From an uncultured Clostridia bacterium (lineage in GTDB: Bacteria > Bacillota > Clostridia > Peptostreptococcales > Anaerovoracaceae): a stretch of 64,000 nt of DNA. The notes under the pieces are model-generated. The model was given only the letters and a program-made list of their open reading frames with translations, was not told the origin of the DNA and ran no database searches. Positions 34,584 through 42,756 of the stretch are shown one piece after another. Each line of letters starts with the position of its first letter. Within the stretch, counting starts at the first letter, position 1. The position numbers were made by a program, and so were the translations under genes. Location of the stretch: NCBI GenBank assembly GCA_938046095.1, contig CALIXS010000001.1:5048-69047 (forward strand), read 5' to 3'.

Positions 34584-34614
34584 AGACCGGTGCCGATGAG
34601 GCATCGGTCTTTTG
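34584..34614 (+). terminator. Terminator of atoDA
   Basis: GACCGGTGCC pairs with GGCATCGGTC (10 bp, one G-U) across GATGA, followed by TTTT. Confidence 0.8.
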
Positions 34615-34702
34615 ATGTAAAAATGCCGGCAAAACGGATGAGACTGCATTGTCTCGGAATGCTTTCGGCTTTGGTTTTTTGCGGTTAGATACGCCTCACT
34701 TA

Positions 34703-34731
34703 TTGACTTTGAGAACGCAAAAGAGTAAGAT
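34703..34731 (+). promoter_or_regulatory. Putative sigma-70 promoter of nifJ
   Basis: TTGACT, 17-nt spacer, TAAGAT, leaving a leader of roughly 57 nt before the gene. Confidence 0.5.
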
Positions 34732-34794
34732 AAAAACAGTGTGTATACAAGATAACCAATTGTATATTTATGCATTTCAGGAAGGAGATATCAG

Positions 34795-37700
34795 ATGAGA
34801 AAACTTAAAACAATGGATGGCAACACGGCTGCCGCTCACGTAGCGTACGCCTTTACCGAAGTTGCCGCCATCTATCCGATCACGCCGTCGTCACCGATGG
34901 CAGAGAGCATGGACGAGTGGGTATCTGATGACAGAAAGAATATTTTCGACGAGAACGTTAAGATCGTCGAGATGCAGTCAGAGGGCGGCGCTTCCGGCGC
35001 AGTTCACGGTTCTGTCGCAGCAGGTTCCTATACGTCGACGTTTACTGCATCTCAGGGTCTTCTGCTCATGATCCCGAACATGTATAAGCTCGCAGGTGAG
35101 CATACGCCTGCGGTATTTCATGTTTCCGCAAGAGCTCTTGCCACGCATGCTCTTTCGATTTTCGGCGATCAGGCTGATGTAATGGCAGTCCGTCAGACGG
35201 GATTTGCTCTTCTTTGCTCGAACAGCGTACAGCAGGTAATGGATCTCGCCGCAGTGGCTCACCTTGCAGCCATAGGCGGTAAGCTGCCGGTGCTTCACTT
35301 CTTTGACGGATTCAGAACATCGCACGAAAACCAGAAAATAGAGATGTGGGACTACGATGAGCTCAAGTCGATGGTCGACTGGGATGCCGTAAAAGCATTT
35401 AAGAAGAGCGTCCTCGACCCTACGGATCCTCACGCTATGGGTCCTGCCGAGCAGCCTGAGACTTACTTCCAGCATAGAGAAGCGAGCAACCTCGATTACG
35501 ACGCTACGCCTGATATCTTCAAGAAATACATGGATATGGTCAATGCCAAAATAGGCACCGATTATAAACCGTTCAACTATTACGGCTCGCCTGACGCCAC
35601 GGAAGTCCTCGTAGCTATGGGTTCCGTATGTGATGCCGCCGAGGAACTCATAGATCACATGGTCGCGGCCGGCAGAAAGGTCGGTATCATAGAGGTGCAT
35701 CTTTACAGGCCTTTCAGCACCAAGTACCTCCTCGAGGTAATGCCGAAGACTGTACAGAAGATCGCAGTACTCGACAGGACAAAGGAGCCGGGTGCTATCG
35801 GAGAACCGCTGTACCTCGATATGGTAGCGGCACTCAGAGGGACGGAATTCGAGAAGTGCGAGATCACTCACGGCCGTTACGGACTCGGTTCCAAGGACGT
35901 TCAGCCTGGTGACATCCTTGCGGCTTATGAGAACCTCGAGGCGGAGAATCCGAAGGAAGAGTTCACACTCTCAATCAATGATGACGTAACACATCTTTCA
36001 CTCACGCCGAGCCATTATCCGGACACGGCGCCTGAGGGGACGATCGCATGCAAATTCTGGGGTCTGGGAGCTGACGGCACGGTCGGAGCCAACAAGAACA
36101 GCGTCAAGATCATCGGTGACCACACGAACAAGAAGGTGCAGGCTTACTTCCAGTACGACTCCAAGAAGTCGGGCGGCGTAACGATCTCCCATCTCCGTTT
36201 CGGTGACAAGCCGATCAAGTCGACATACTACGTCAAGCAGGCGGACTTCGTCGCATGCCACAATGAAGCGTATGTGCATCTTTACAAGATGGTAGAAGAC
36301 GTAAAGCCGGGCGGACATTTTCTTCTCAACTGCACGTGGAGCGATGCCGAGCTCGATGAGCATCTTCCTGCAACGATGAAGAGATATATCGCAAGGAACA
36401 ACATCAAGTTTTACACATGCGACGCGGTAGATATCGCCAAAAGGATCGGACTCGGCGCAAGAAGAACGAATTCGGTGCTCCAGGCGGCATTCTTCAAGCT
36501 GGCTAACATCATCCCTATCGACGAGGCCGTCGGATACATGAAGGATGCCATCAAAAAGACATACGGCAAGAAAGGCGAAAATATCGTCAACATGAATGTG
36601 GCTGCCGTAGACGAGGGAGTCAGGAATGTTCACAAAGTCGAGATTCCGGCTGCGTGGGCTGACTGTGCCGATGACGCTGCTCCGGCGGCGTTCAAGGGGC
36701 GCAACAAACAGCAGACGGACTACCTCAACAAGGTGCTTTATCCGTATGCACACATGGACGGAGACTCGATCCCCGTATCGACATTCCTCGATACTCCTAC
36801 AGGTCTCGTACCGAGCGGTACGGCTGCCTACGAGAAGAGGGGAATTGCGACCGATGTGCCTGTATGGGACAAGGACAAGTGCATCCAGTGCAATCAGTGC
36901 TCATATGTCTGCCCTCACGGCGTGATCAGACCGTTCGTGCTCGAGGGTGACGAGGTTAACGGTGTCGGCGGTGACTATGCGGCTCTCAAGGGTAAAGACT
37001 GTGACGACAAATTCTTCTCGATGGGCATCTCCGCGCTCGACTGCACAGGCTGCGGTTCATGCGCTCAGGTCTGCCCTGCAAAGGAAAAGGCGCTTACAAT
37101 GGTACCTGTAAGCGACGATGTCATTTGCAAAAACCAGACGAAGTTCGATTACCTCTTTGCCAATGTTGACCGGAAGGAAGTTCCGTTCAAAGAAAGCACA
37201 GTCAAGGGCTCGCAGTTCCTGCAGCCGCTGCTCGAGTTCTCGGGAGCCTGCCCGGGATGCGGAGAATCTCCGTATGCCAAGCTGATTACGCAGCTCTTCG
37301 GAGACAGGATGTTCATCGCCAACGCTACCGGCTGTACTTCAATCTGGGGCAACTCGCTTCCGAGTATGCCGTATACTGTGAACAAGGAAGGCAGAGGTCC
37401 CGCATGGGCAAATTCCCTATTCGAGGATAACGCTGAATTCGGGTACGGCATGGCCGTATCGATCAATGCGCGCCGTCAGGAGATGAAATCCGTCGCTGAA
37501 AGGCTCGCCGCAGGCGAGCTCGGGCAGACTGCTCAGGATTGGATAGACGCAATGAACGATTCCGCTGCTGCAGAGACGACAGGCAAGGCACTGCTCGCTG
37601 CTGCGGAGAAGATCGCCGACAAGAACGAAGACGCGAAATACGTCGTAGAGAACAAGCAGATGCTTATTAAACCGTCAGTATGGATATTCGGCGGCGACGG

Positions 37701-38328
37701 ATGGGCTTACGATATAGGCTACGGCGGCCTCGATCACGTGCTTGCAAGCGGTGAGAACATCAACGTCATGGTATTCGATACCGAGGTTTATTCGAACACC
37801 GGCGGACAGTCTTCCAAGTCGACACCTATGGGCGCCGTTGCGAAATTCGCCGCATCCGGTAAGTCTGTCAGGAAGAAGGATATGGTTCAGATCGCTATGG
37901 CGTACGGCTATATATACGTAGCTCAGATAGCCATGGGCGCAAACCAGCAGCAGACGCTTCAGGCGATAAGGGAAGCCGAGGCTTACGACGGACCGTCCCT
38001 CATCATAGCTTATGCACCTTGCATCAACCACGGTGTAAAGGCCGGTATGAACAAAGCTCAGGAGGAGATGAAGCATGCGGTCGCATCCGGATATTGGAAT
38101 CTTATAAGATTTAACCCTGACCTCGCAAAGGAGGGAAAAAATCCGCTGATCATAGACAGCAAGGAAGCAACCGAAAGTTACAGAGACTTCATCATGGGTG
38201 AGGTTCGCTACAACTCACTTACAAAGAGGTTCCCTGAAAGAGCGGAGGAGCTCTTCACGGAGGCCGAAAAGCTTTCCAGAGAGAGATACGACCACTTCAA
38301 GGCTCTCGAAAAGAGCTACGAGGAGTAG
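34795..38328 (+). CDS. nifJ: Pyruvate:ferredoxin (flavodoxin) oxidoreductase
   Basis: A 1177-residue single-chain enzyme oxidising pyruvate to acetyl-CoA and CO2 with reduction of ferredoxin. Domain order: pyrimidine-type TPP domain (YPITPSSPMAE), transketolase-C-like and gamma domains, and a ferredoxin domain with CIQCNQCSYVCP and CTGCGSCAQVCP (two 4Fe-4S). The proximal-cluster motif CPGCGES and the TPP-binding GGDGWAYDIGYGG...SNTGGQ follow. Full length for the family. ATG with AAGGAGA upstream. It is monocistronic with highly expressed codon use. Confidence 0.98.
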   Translation: MRKLKTMDGNTAAAHVAYAFTEVAAIYPITPSSPMAESMDEWVSDDRKNIFDENVKIVEMQSEGGASGAVHGSVAAGSYTSTFTASQGLLLMIPNMYKLAGEHTPAVFHVSARALATHALSIFGDQADVMAVRQTGFALLCSNSVQQVMDLAAVAHLAAIGGKLPVLHFFDGFRTSHENQKIEMWDYDELKSMVDWDAVKAFKKSVLDPTDPHAMGPAEQPETYFQHREASNLDYDATPDIFKKYMDMVNAKIGTDYKPFNYYGSPDATEVLVAMGSVCDAAEELIDHMVAAGRKVGIIEVHLYRPFSTKYLLEVMPKTVQKIAVLDRTKEPGAIGEPLYLDMVAALRGTEFEKCEITHGRYGLGSKDVQPGDILAAYENLEAENPKEEFTLSINDDVTHLSLTPSHYPDTAPEGTIACKFWGLGADGTVGANKNSVKIIGDHTNKKVQAYFQYDSKKSGGVTISHLRFGDKPIKSTYYVKQADFVACHNEAYVHLYKMVEDVKPGGHFLLNCTWSDAELDEHLPATMKRYIARNNIKFYTCDAVDIAKRIGLGARRTNSVLQAAFFKLANIIPIDEAVGYMKDAIKKTYGKKGENIVNMNVAAVDEGVRNVHKVEIPAAWADCADDAAPAAFKGRNKQQTDYLNKVLYPYAHMDGDSIPVSTFLDTPTGLVPSGTAAYEKRGIATDVPVWDKDKCIQCNQCSYVCPHGVIRPFVLEGDEVNGVGGDYAALKGKDCDDKFFSMGISALDCTGCGSCAQVCPAKEKALTMVPVSDDVICKNQTKFDYLFANVDRKEVPFKESTVKGSQFLQPLLEFSGACPGCGESPYAKLITQLFGDRMFIANATGCTSIWGNSLPSMPYTVNKEGRGPAWANSLFEDNAEFGYGMAVSINARRQEMKSVAERLAAGELGQTAQDWIDAMNDSAAAETTGKALLAAAEKIADKNEDAKYVVENKQMLIKPSVWIFGGDGWAYDIGYGGLDHVLASGENINVMVFDTEVYSNTGGQSSKSTPMGAVAKFAASGKSVRKKDMVQIAMAYGYIYVAQIAMGANQQQTLQAIREAEAYDGPSLIIAYAPCINHGVKAGMNKAQEEMKHAVASGYWNLIRFNPDLAKEGKNPLIIDSKEATESYRDFIMGEVRYNSLTKRFPERAEELFTEAEKLSRERYDHFKALEKSYEE

Positions 38329-38429
38329 TATGAAGGTCAGGCGCTTAGTGTAAGCTGCCCGCGGCGTTATATTCCGTCGGCGTTTCGCGAAGCCGTCCTG
38401 ACATACGGAAAGCATATAAAGTTAACAAA

Positions 38430-38457
38430 GGGCGCGGCTGCATTTGCAGCCGCGCCC
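38430..38457. terminator. Very stable hairpin after nifJ
   Basis: A perfect 13-bp stem, GGGCGCGGCTGCA / TGCAGCCGCGCCC, with a 2-nt loop. Only GGTATTTCTC follows on the plus strand and TTTGTTAA on the minus strand. It separates nifJ from the zur promoter 22 bp later. Confidence 0.65.
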
Positions 38458-38479
38458 GGTATTTCTCAAAACCACTTTC

Positions 38480-38508
38480 TTGACAGCTTACAGTGCAGAT
38501 GATATAAT
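38480..38508 (+). promoter_or_regulatory. Consensus sigma-70 promoter of the zinc operon
   Basis: TTGACA, 17-nt spacer, TATAAT: perfect consensus, 38 bp before the repressor gene. Confidence 0.85.
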
Positions 38509-38523
38509 TGGGAACGGTTCTCA
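38509..38523. promoter_or_regulatory. Operator-like palindrome for the Fur/Zur repressor
   Basis: TGGGAACGGTTCTCA is an imperfect 15-bp palindrome abutting the -10 box and covering the transcription start. A strong promoter with such a site ahead of a Fur-family gene suggests metal-dependent autorepression. Confidence 0.5.
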
Positions 38524-38545
38524 TATTGACGAAAGGATCATCACG

Positions 38546-38974
38546 ATGAGCGCACGGCAAAAGTACAGGACAAAACAACGCGAGATACTGCTTGATTATT
38601 TTGAGCACATGTCGGGAACTCATATAACCGCGAGCGATGTATGCACGTATTTTAAGGAGCAGGGAGCACCGATCGGAAAATCGACCGTATACAGGCAGCT
38701 CGAAAGCCTTGTCGACGAAGGGATCATCAATAAGTATATCATTGGTGTGGGAAGTCCTGCATGCTTCGAGTATGCGGGCAAAGCCGGGGACGGAAGGTGC
38801 ATCGGGACGGTATTTCACTGTAAATGCGAGAAGTGCGGCAGACTCATACATTTGAGCTGTGATGAGATAAGCAGGCTTAAGGAGCATCTGTACGATGAAT
38901 ACCGTTTCAGAATGGATCCGGCGAGGACTGTATTTTACGGACTGTGCGAGGACTGCATCAAAAGAGACTATTGA
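38546..38974 (+). CDS. zur: Fur-family metalloregulator, probably zinc-responsive (Zur)
   Basis: A 142-residue Fur-type winged helix (ASDVCTYFKEQGAPIGKSTVYRQLESLVDEGII). It has the structural zinc cysteines CEKCG and CEDC and the metal-binding histidine segment VFHCKCEKCGRLIHL. Placement as first gene before a znuACB uptake system argues for Zur rather than Fur or PerR; specificity is inferred from context. ATG 38546 has AAAGGA 8 nt upstream. Confidence 0.85.
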   Translation: MSARQKYRTKQREILLDYFEHMSGTHITASDVCTYFKEQGAPIGKSTVYRQLESLVDEGIINKYIIGVGSPACFEYAGKAGDGRCIGTVFHCKCEKCGRLIHLSCDEISRLKEHLYDEYRFRMDPARTVFYGLCEDCIKRDY

Positions 38975-39009
38975 ACTATTGGCTTAACGTTTTGAGGAAG
39001 CAGACAGGG

Positions 39010-39321
39010 ATGTATGGCGTCAACGACCGAAAACTGAATCGAGGGACAGCGTGGATCATAGCGGCTATAATGCTTTTTGCCGTAGTTTCCTCTGTATTCT
39101 TTATCGCTGCGGAGGCGGAACACGAGTGCAGCGGCGATAACTGCCCTATCTGTAATTGCATACAGCAGTGCGAGCGTCTGTTGTATCATTCAGGCGACGG
39201 AGTTCCCGAACATACCGCTGCTCTGTGTATCGCTTTCTCTGTGTTTTTATCTTTTTTGTTTTTTTACCCGTGCTTTGTGCGGGAAACACCTGTTTCAAGG
39301 AAAGTACGTCTCGATGATTAA
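39010..39321 (+). CDS. Small Cys-rich membrane protein of the zinc operon
   Basis: 104 residues. Two transmembrane helices (about 14-34 and 70-90) flank an exposed loop with EHECSGDNCPICNCIQQCE, five cysteines and a histidine suited to metal binding. Proteins of this shape recur beside Firmicute zinc-uptake genes but have no assigned function. ATG 39010 is preceded by a weak GAGGAAG; earlier in-frame starts near 38971 are possible. It lies between zur and znuA. Confidence 0.7.
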   Translation: MYGVNDRKLNRGTAWIIAAIMLFAVVSSVFFIAAEAEHECSGDNCPICNCIQQCERLLYHSGDGVPEHTAALCIAFSVFLSFLFFYPCFVRETPVSRKVRLDD

Positions 39322-39428
39322 AATCTCCGGAGCGCAGCTCTGTGGCGCCTTGCGTCCTGCGGGAGCTCTTGTTTTTTGCGTGCGCGTTTTGCGCATTACA
39401 TAAGTGGGAATACAACGGAGGTTTTACT

Positions 39429-40490
39429 ATGAGAAAGTTATTTTCAACTCTGATCACCGCTCTTTTGATTGTCGGATGCCTTTCGGCGTGCGGCTCCGAA
39501 ACGGGGCAGGCGAAGCAGAACGATAAGGAACCGGGCAAGCTGAAGGTCGTCACCACGATATTTCCCGAATATGATTGGGTGAAAAATATTCTCGGTGACA
39601 AGTTCGACAATGCCGATGTTTCGATGCTGCTCGACAGCGGTGTCGATCTTCACAGCTATCAGCCGACGGCGGATGATATAATGAAAATTTCTATGTGCGA
39701 CGTTTTCATCTATACAGGCGGGGAGTCGGATGAGTGGGTAGAGGACGCGCTCAGGGAAGCGACAAACAAGGATATGGTAGTTATAAATCTGCTCAAAGCA
39801 CTCGGCGACTCCGCCAAGGAGGAAGAAGTTATAGAGGGCATGCAGGGCGAAGACCACGACCATGCGGAAGGTGAGGAACACGAGCATGCCGAGGGCGAGA
39901 CGGCATCAGGTGAGGAGCACGATCATGAGCATGAGCACGGGGAGGGTGAACCGGAGTACGACGAGCACGTATGGCTTTCGCTCCGTAACGCTTCAGCGCT
40001 GACAGACGCGATCAAAGAGGGACTTGCAAAAGCCGATCCGGCAAATGCCGAGGTCTATAAGGCGAATGCCGAAGCGTACAAGGAAAGGCTCAGAGCGCTC
40101 GACGGCGAATACGAATCGGTCGTTTCTGCGGCTCCGGTCAAAACGCTCGTCTTCGGAGACCGTTTCCCGTTCCGCTATCTGACAGACGATTACGGCCTTT
40201 CGTATTACGCCGCATTTGTCGGATGCTCTGCGGAGACGGAGGCAAGTTTCGAAACAGTTACGTTCCTCGCGAACAAGGTCGATGAGCTGTCTCTTCATTC
40301 CGTCATGACGATAGAGGGCAAGGATCATAAAATAGCGGAAACTATCGTGCAAAATACGAAAACAAAGGATCAGAAGATACTGACCCTCGATTCGATGCAG
40401 TCGACGACGGCAAAGGCTGTCGAAAACGGCGCGGATTATATTTCCATTATGAAAAGCAATCTTGATGTGCTGAAGGAAGCACTAAAATAG
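39429..40490 (+). CDS. znuA: Zinc ABC transporter substrate-binding lipoprotein
   Basis: 353 residues. A lipoprotein signal with lipobox LSAC (Cys about 21) is followed by a cluster A-I binding protein: TTIFPEYDWVKNILGD, GVDLHSYQPT (first Zn histidine) and the mobile His/Glu-rich loop DHDHAEGEEHEHAEGE... (about residues 140-178). EYDEHVWLS supplies a further histidine, and GDRFPFRYLTDDYG follows. The His-rich loop is typical of zinc rather than manganese binders. ATG 39429 with ACGGAGG upstream. Confidence 0.95.
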   Translation: MRKLFSTLITALLIVGCLSACGSETGQAKQNDKEPGKLKVVTTIFPEYDWVKNILGDKFDNADVSMLLDSGVDLHSYQPTADDIMKISMCDVFIYTGGESDEWVEDALREATNKDMVVINLLKALGDSAKEEEVIEGMQGEDHDHAEGEEHEHAEGETASGEEHDHEHEHGEGEPEYDEHVWLSLRNASALTDAIKEGLAKADPANAEVYKANAEAYKERLRALDGEYESVVSAAPVKTLVFGDRFPFRYLTDDYGLSYYAAFVGCSAETEASFETVTFLANKVDELSLHSVMTIEGKDHKIAETIVQNTKTKDQKILTLDSMQSTTAKAVENGADYISIMKSNLDVLKEALK

Positions 40491-40503
40491 AGAGGGAAAT
40501 GCC

Positions 40504-41217
40504 ATGGCCTTGATTACCGTCAGGAATCTGTCGCTCGGATACGATTTCCGTGTGATAGCAAGTAATCTGAACTTTGCAGTGAGTACGGGCGATTATCTTT
40601 GTATAGTCGGAGAAAACGGCTCCGGCAAATCTACGCTCATGAAAACGCTGCTGCACCTTCAGGGGCAGCTTGACGGCGATATACTGACGGGCGACGGGCT
40701 CAGAAGTAACGAGATCGGGTATCTTCCCCAGCAGACGGTCGTACAGAAGGACTTTCCGGCATCCGTGAGAGAAATCGTTCTCTCCGGATGTCAGGGGCGC
40801 TGCGGGGCAAGACCGTTCTACAGCAAAGAGGAAAAGAGCCTTGCCGAGGCGAACATGGCGCGCATGGGCATATCAAAGATAGCGGAGCGCTGTTACAGAG
40901 AGCTTTCGGGCGGGCAGCAGCAGCGCGTACTGCTCGCGAGGGCCTTGTGTGCAACAAAAAAAGTGCTGCTGCTCGACGAGCCCGTATCGGGGCTCGACCC
41001 TAAGGTCACGCTCGGCATGTATGAGCTTATCGCCGAGCTTAACAAAGAAGGAATTACTATAATAATGATCTCCCATGACATCGCCGCCGCCGTAAGGTAT
41101 GCGACTCACATTCTTCACATAGGCGACCGGATTTTTTTCGGTACGACAGAGGAGTATTTAGACAGTGACGCGGGCAAATTATTCTTGTTCCGTGAAAAGG
41201 ACGGTGATGAACGATGA
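40504..41217 (+). CDS. znuC: Zinc ABC transporter ATP-binding protein
   Basis: 237 residues. Walker A GENGSGKST (about 35), Q-loop YLPQQT, signature LSGGQQQR, Walker B VLLLDEPVSGLD and the H-loop ISHD. It energises the ZnuB permease. GAGGG precedes the ATG. It overlaps znuB by 4 bp (ATGA). Confidence 0.96.
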   Translation: MALITVRNLSLGYDFRVIASNLNFAVSTGDYLCIVGENGSGKSTLMKTLLHLQGQLDGDILTGDGLRSNEIGYLPQQTVVQKDFPASVREIVLSGCQGRCGARPFYSKEEKSLAEANMARMGISKIAERCYRELSGGQQQRVLLARALCATKKVLLLDEPVSGLDPKVTLGMYELIAELNKEGITIIMISHDIAAAVRYATHILHIGDRIFFGTTEEYLDSDAGKLFLFREKDGDER

Positions 41218-42059
41218 CAGAAAAGCTCATGATGTATCTTGAGTATCCTTTTGTCAGGTACGCACTCATAGTCGGAGTGCTTATAGCGCTCTGCTCGTCA
41301 CTGCTCGGCGTTACGCTCGTACTCAAGCGCTTCTCGTTTATCGGAGACGGTCTGTCGCACGTTGCCTTCGGCGCAATGTCGATAGCGGCGGTGTTCAATA
41401 TTTCAAACGACATGCTTCTCGTGCTGCCTGTAACGGTGATAAGCGCTGTTTTGCTTCTTCGTACGGGACAGAACACGAAAATTAAGGGAGATGCGGCCAT
41501 TGCCATGATTTCCGTCGGCGCACTCGCATTCGGATATCTCATAATGAATGTTTTTTCGACATCTTCGAACCTGTCGGGCGACGTTTGCAGTACACTTTTC
41601 GGTTCAACGTCCATACTGACGCTGACGAAGCGTGAGGTGGCGATATGTACCGCTCTTTCTGTCGCCGTAGTCGTGATATTTGTTCTGCTGTACAACAAAA
41701 TATTCGCGGTGACGTTCGACGAGGATTTTGCAAGGGCAACGGGGACAAAATCATCACGGTACAATCTTCTGATCGCAGTCGTGATCGCGGTGATAATAGT
41801 GCTCGCCATGAAGCTCGTCGGCTCGCTTCTGATATCGGCGCTCGTGATCTTCCCTGCGCTGTCTGCGATGAGGCTGTTCGGCAGTTTCAAATCCGTTACC
41901 GTATGTTCCGCGGTATTGTCGGTAGTCTGCGCTCTTGCCGGCATGCTTATATCTATCCTGGCGGGTACGCCGGTGGGCTCGACGATCGTAGCCGTAGATG
42001 CGGCGGTTTTTGTTATCTGTTATATATCAGGAAGGCTTGCGGGAGGTGTTCGCAAATGA
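41214..42059 (+). CDS. znuB: Zinc ABC transporter permease
   Basis: A 281-residue ABC-3 family permease with about eight membrane helices (VLIALCSSLLGVTLVLKRFSFIGDGLSHVAFG; SDIGA-like coupling region near LVGSLLISALVIFPALSA). Start ATG overlaps znuC; the stop overlaps the next gene by 4 bp. Four overlapping or near-overlapping genes indicate one transcript from the zur promoter. Confidence 0.95.
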   Translation: MTEKLMMYLEYPFVRYALIVGVLIALCSSLLGVTLVLKRFSFIGDGLSHVAFGAMSIAAVFNISNDMLLVLPVTVISAVLLLRTGQNTKIKGDAAIAMISVGALAFGYLIMNVFSTSSNLSGDVCSTLFGSTSILTLTKREVAICTALSVAVVVIFVLLYNKIFAVTFDEDFARATGTKSSRYNLLIAVVIAVIIVLAMKLVGSLLISALVIFPALSAMRLFGSFKSVTVCSAVLSVVCALAGMLISILAGTPVGSTIVAVDAAVFVICYISGRLAGGVRK

Positions 42060-42679
42060 AAAAGTGGATAAGCGTTTTGTTGTGTTTCGCGATTATAGCT
42101 GTTTTCGCAGGATGCAGCGACGGCAAACAGGAACGGCCCGATAACAGAAAAAACGGCGTAAACGATGTACTCGAGAACGAGATGGCGAAGGAGGACGGCA
42201 AAACATCTTCCGAAAACGATCGAAAGGCGGGAGGCGGTTCCTCCGGAGGAGAATCGGGAGCGCGCAGGAGCGGAGTCGATGACAATGCTCCCGTGCCGGA
42301 TTCATCGGGCCGCCCCGGGGCGCTGAGCGCGACGGAGGGGATAGACGTCGACCTGACGTCGCTTTCGAGCACGATGGTGTATTCCGAGGTATATAACATG
42401 ATGCTTTCTCCGGACGACTACATAGGAAAGACGATAAAAATGAGAGGAGTTTCGGCATCGCTTCACGATGAGGCTTCGGGGAAGTATTATTTCGCCTGCA
42501 TAGTAAAGGATGCTACAGCGTGCTGCTCTCAGGGAATAGAGTTTGTCCTGAACGACGATTATACGCTCCCGGACGATTATCCGAATGACGGGACGGAGGT
42601 TACGGTAGTCGGCGTATTCAGTACATATATGGAAGGTGAAGTGAAGTTTTGCACGCTTACGGATGCAAAGCTCGTGTAA
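42056..42679 (+). CDS. Lipoprotein at the end of the zinc operon
   Basis: 207 residues. Signal peptide and lipobox (FAGC, Cys about 19), then a low-complexity Ser/Gly/Lys/Glu linker (about 20-85), then a folded domain of about 100 residues. That domain contains YIGKTIKMRGV, ACIVKDATACCSQGIEF and YPNDGTEVTVVGVF, a pattern like an OB-type beta barrel with a CC pair. The start overlaps znuB (ATGA) with GGGAGG upstream. Function unknown; position implies zinc capture or delivery at the membrane surface. Confidence 0.78.
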   Translation: MKKWISVLLCFAIIAVFAGCSDGKQERPDNRKNGVNDVLENEMAKEDGKTSSENDRKAGGGSSGGESGARRSGVDDNAPVPDSSGRPGALSATEGIDVDLTSLSSTMVYSEVYNMMLSPDDYIGKTIKMRGVSASLHDEASGKYYFACIVKDATACCSQGIEFVLNDDYTLPDDYPNDGTEVTVVGVFSTYMEGEVKFCTLTDAKLV

Positions 42680-42683
42680 CAAT

Positions 42684-42722
42684 CAAAAAGCCATGCACCG
42701 ATATCGGAGCATGGCCTTTTTG
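42684..42722. terminator. Bidirectional terminator after the zinc operon
   Basis: AAAAAGCCATGC and GCATGGCCTTTTT enclose a CCGATATCGG palindrome. The T runs serve the zinc operon on plus and the minus-strand gene ending at 42757. Confidence 0.85.
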
Positions 42723-42756
42723 ATCAGATATTGAGCCGGTTCAGCGCCGGGTTCAT

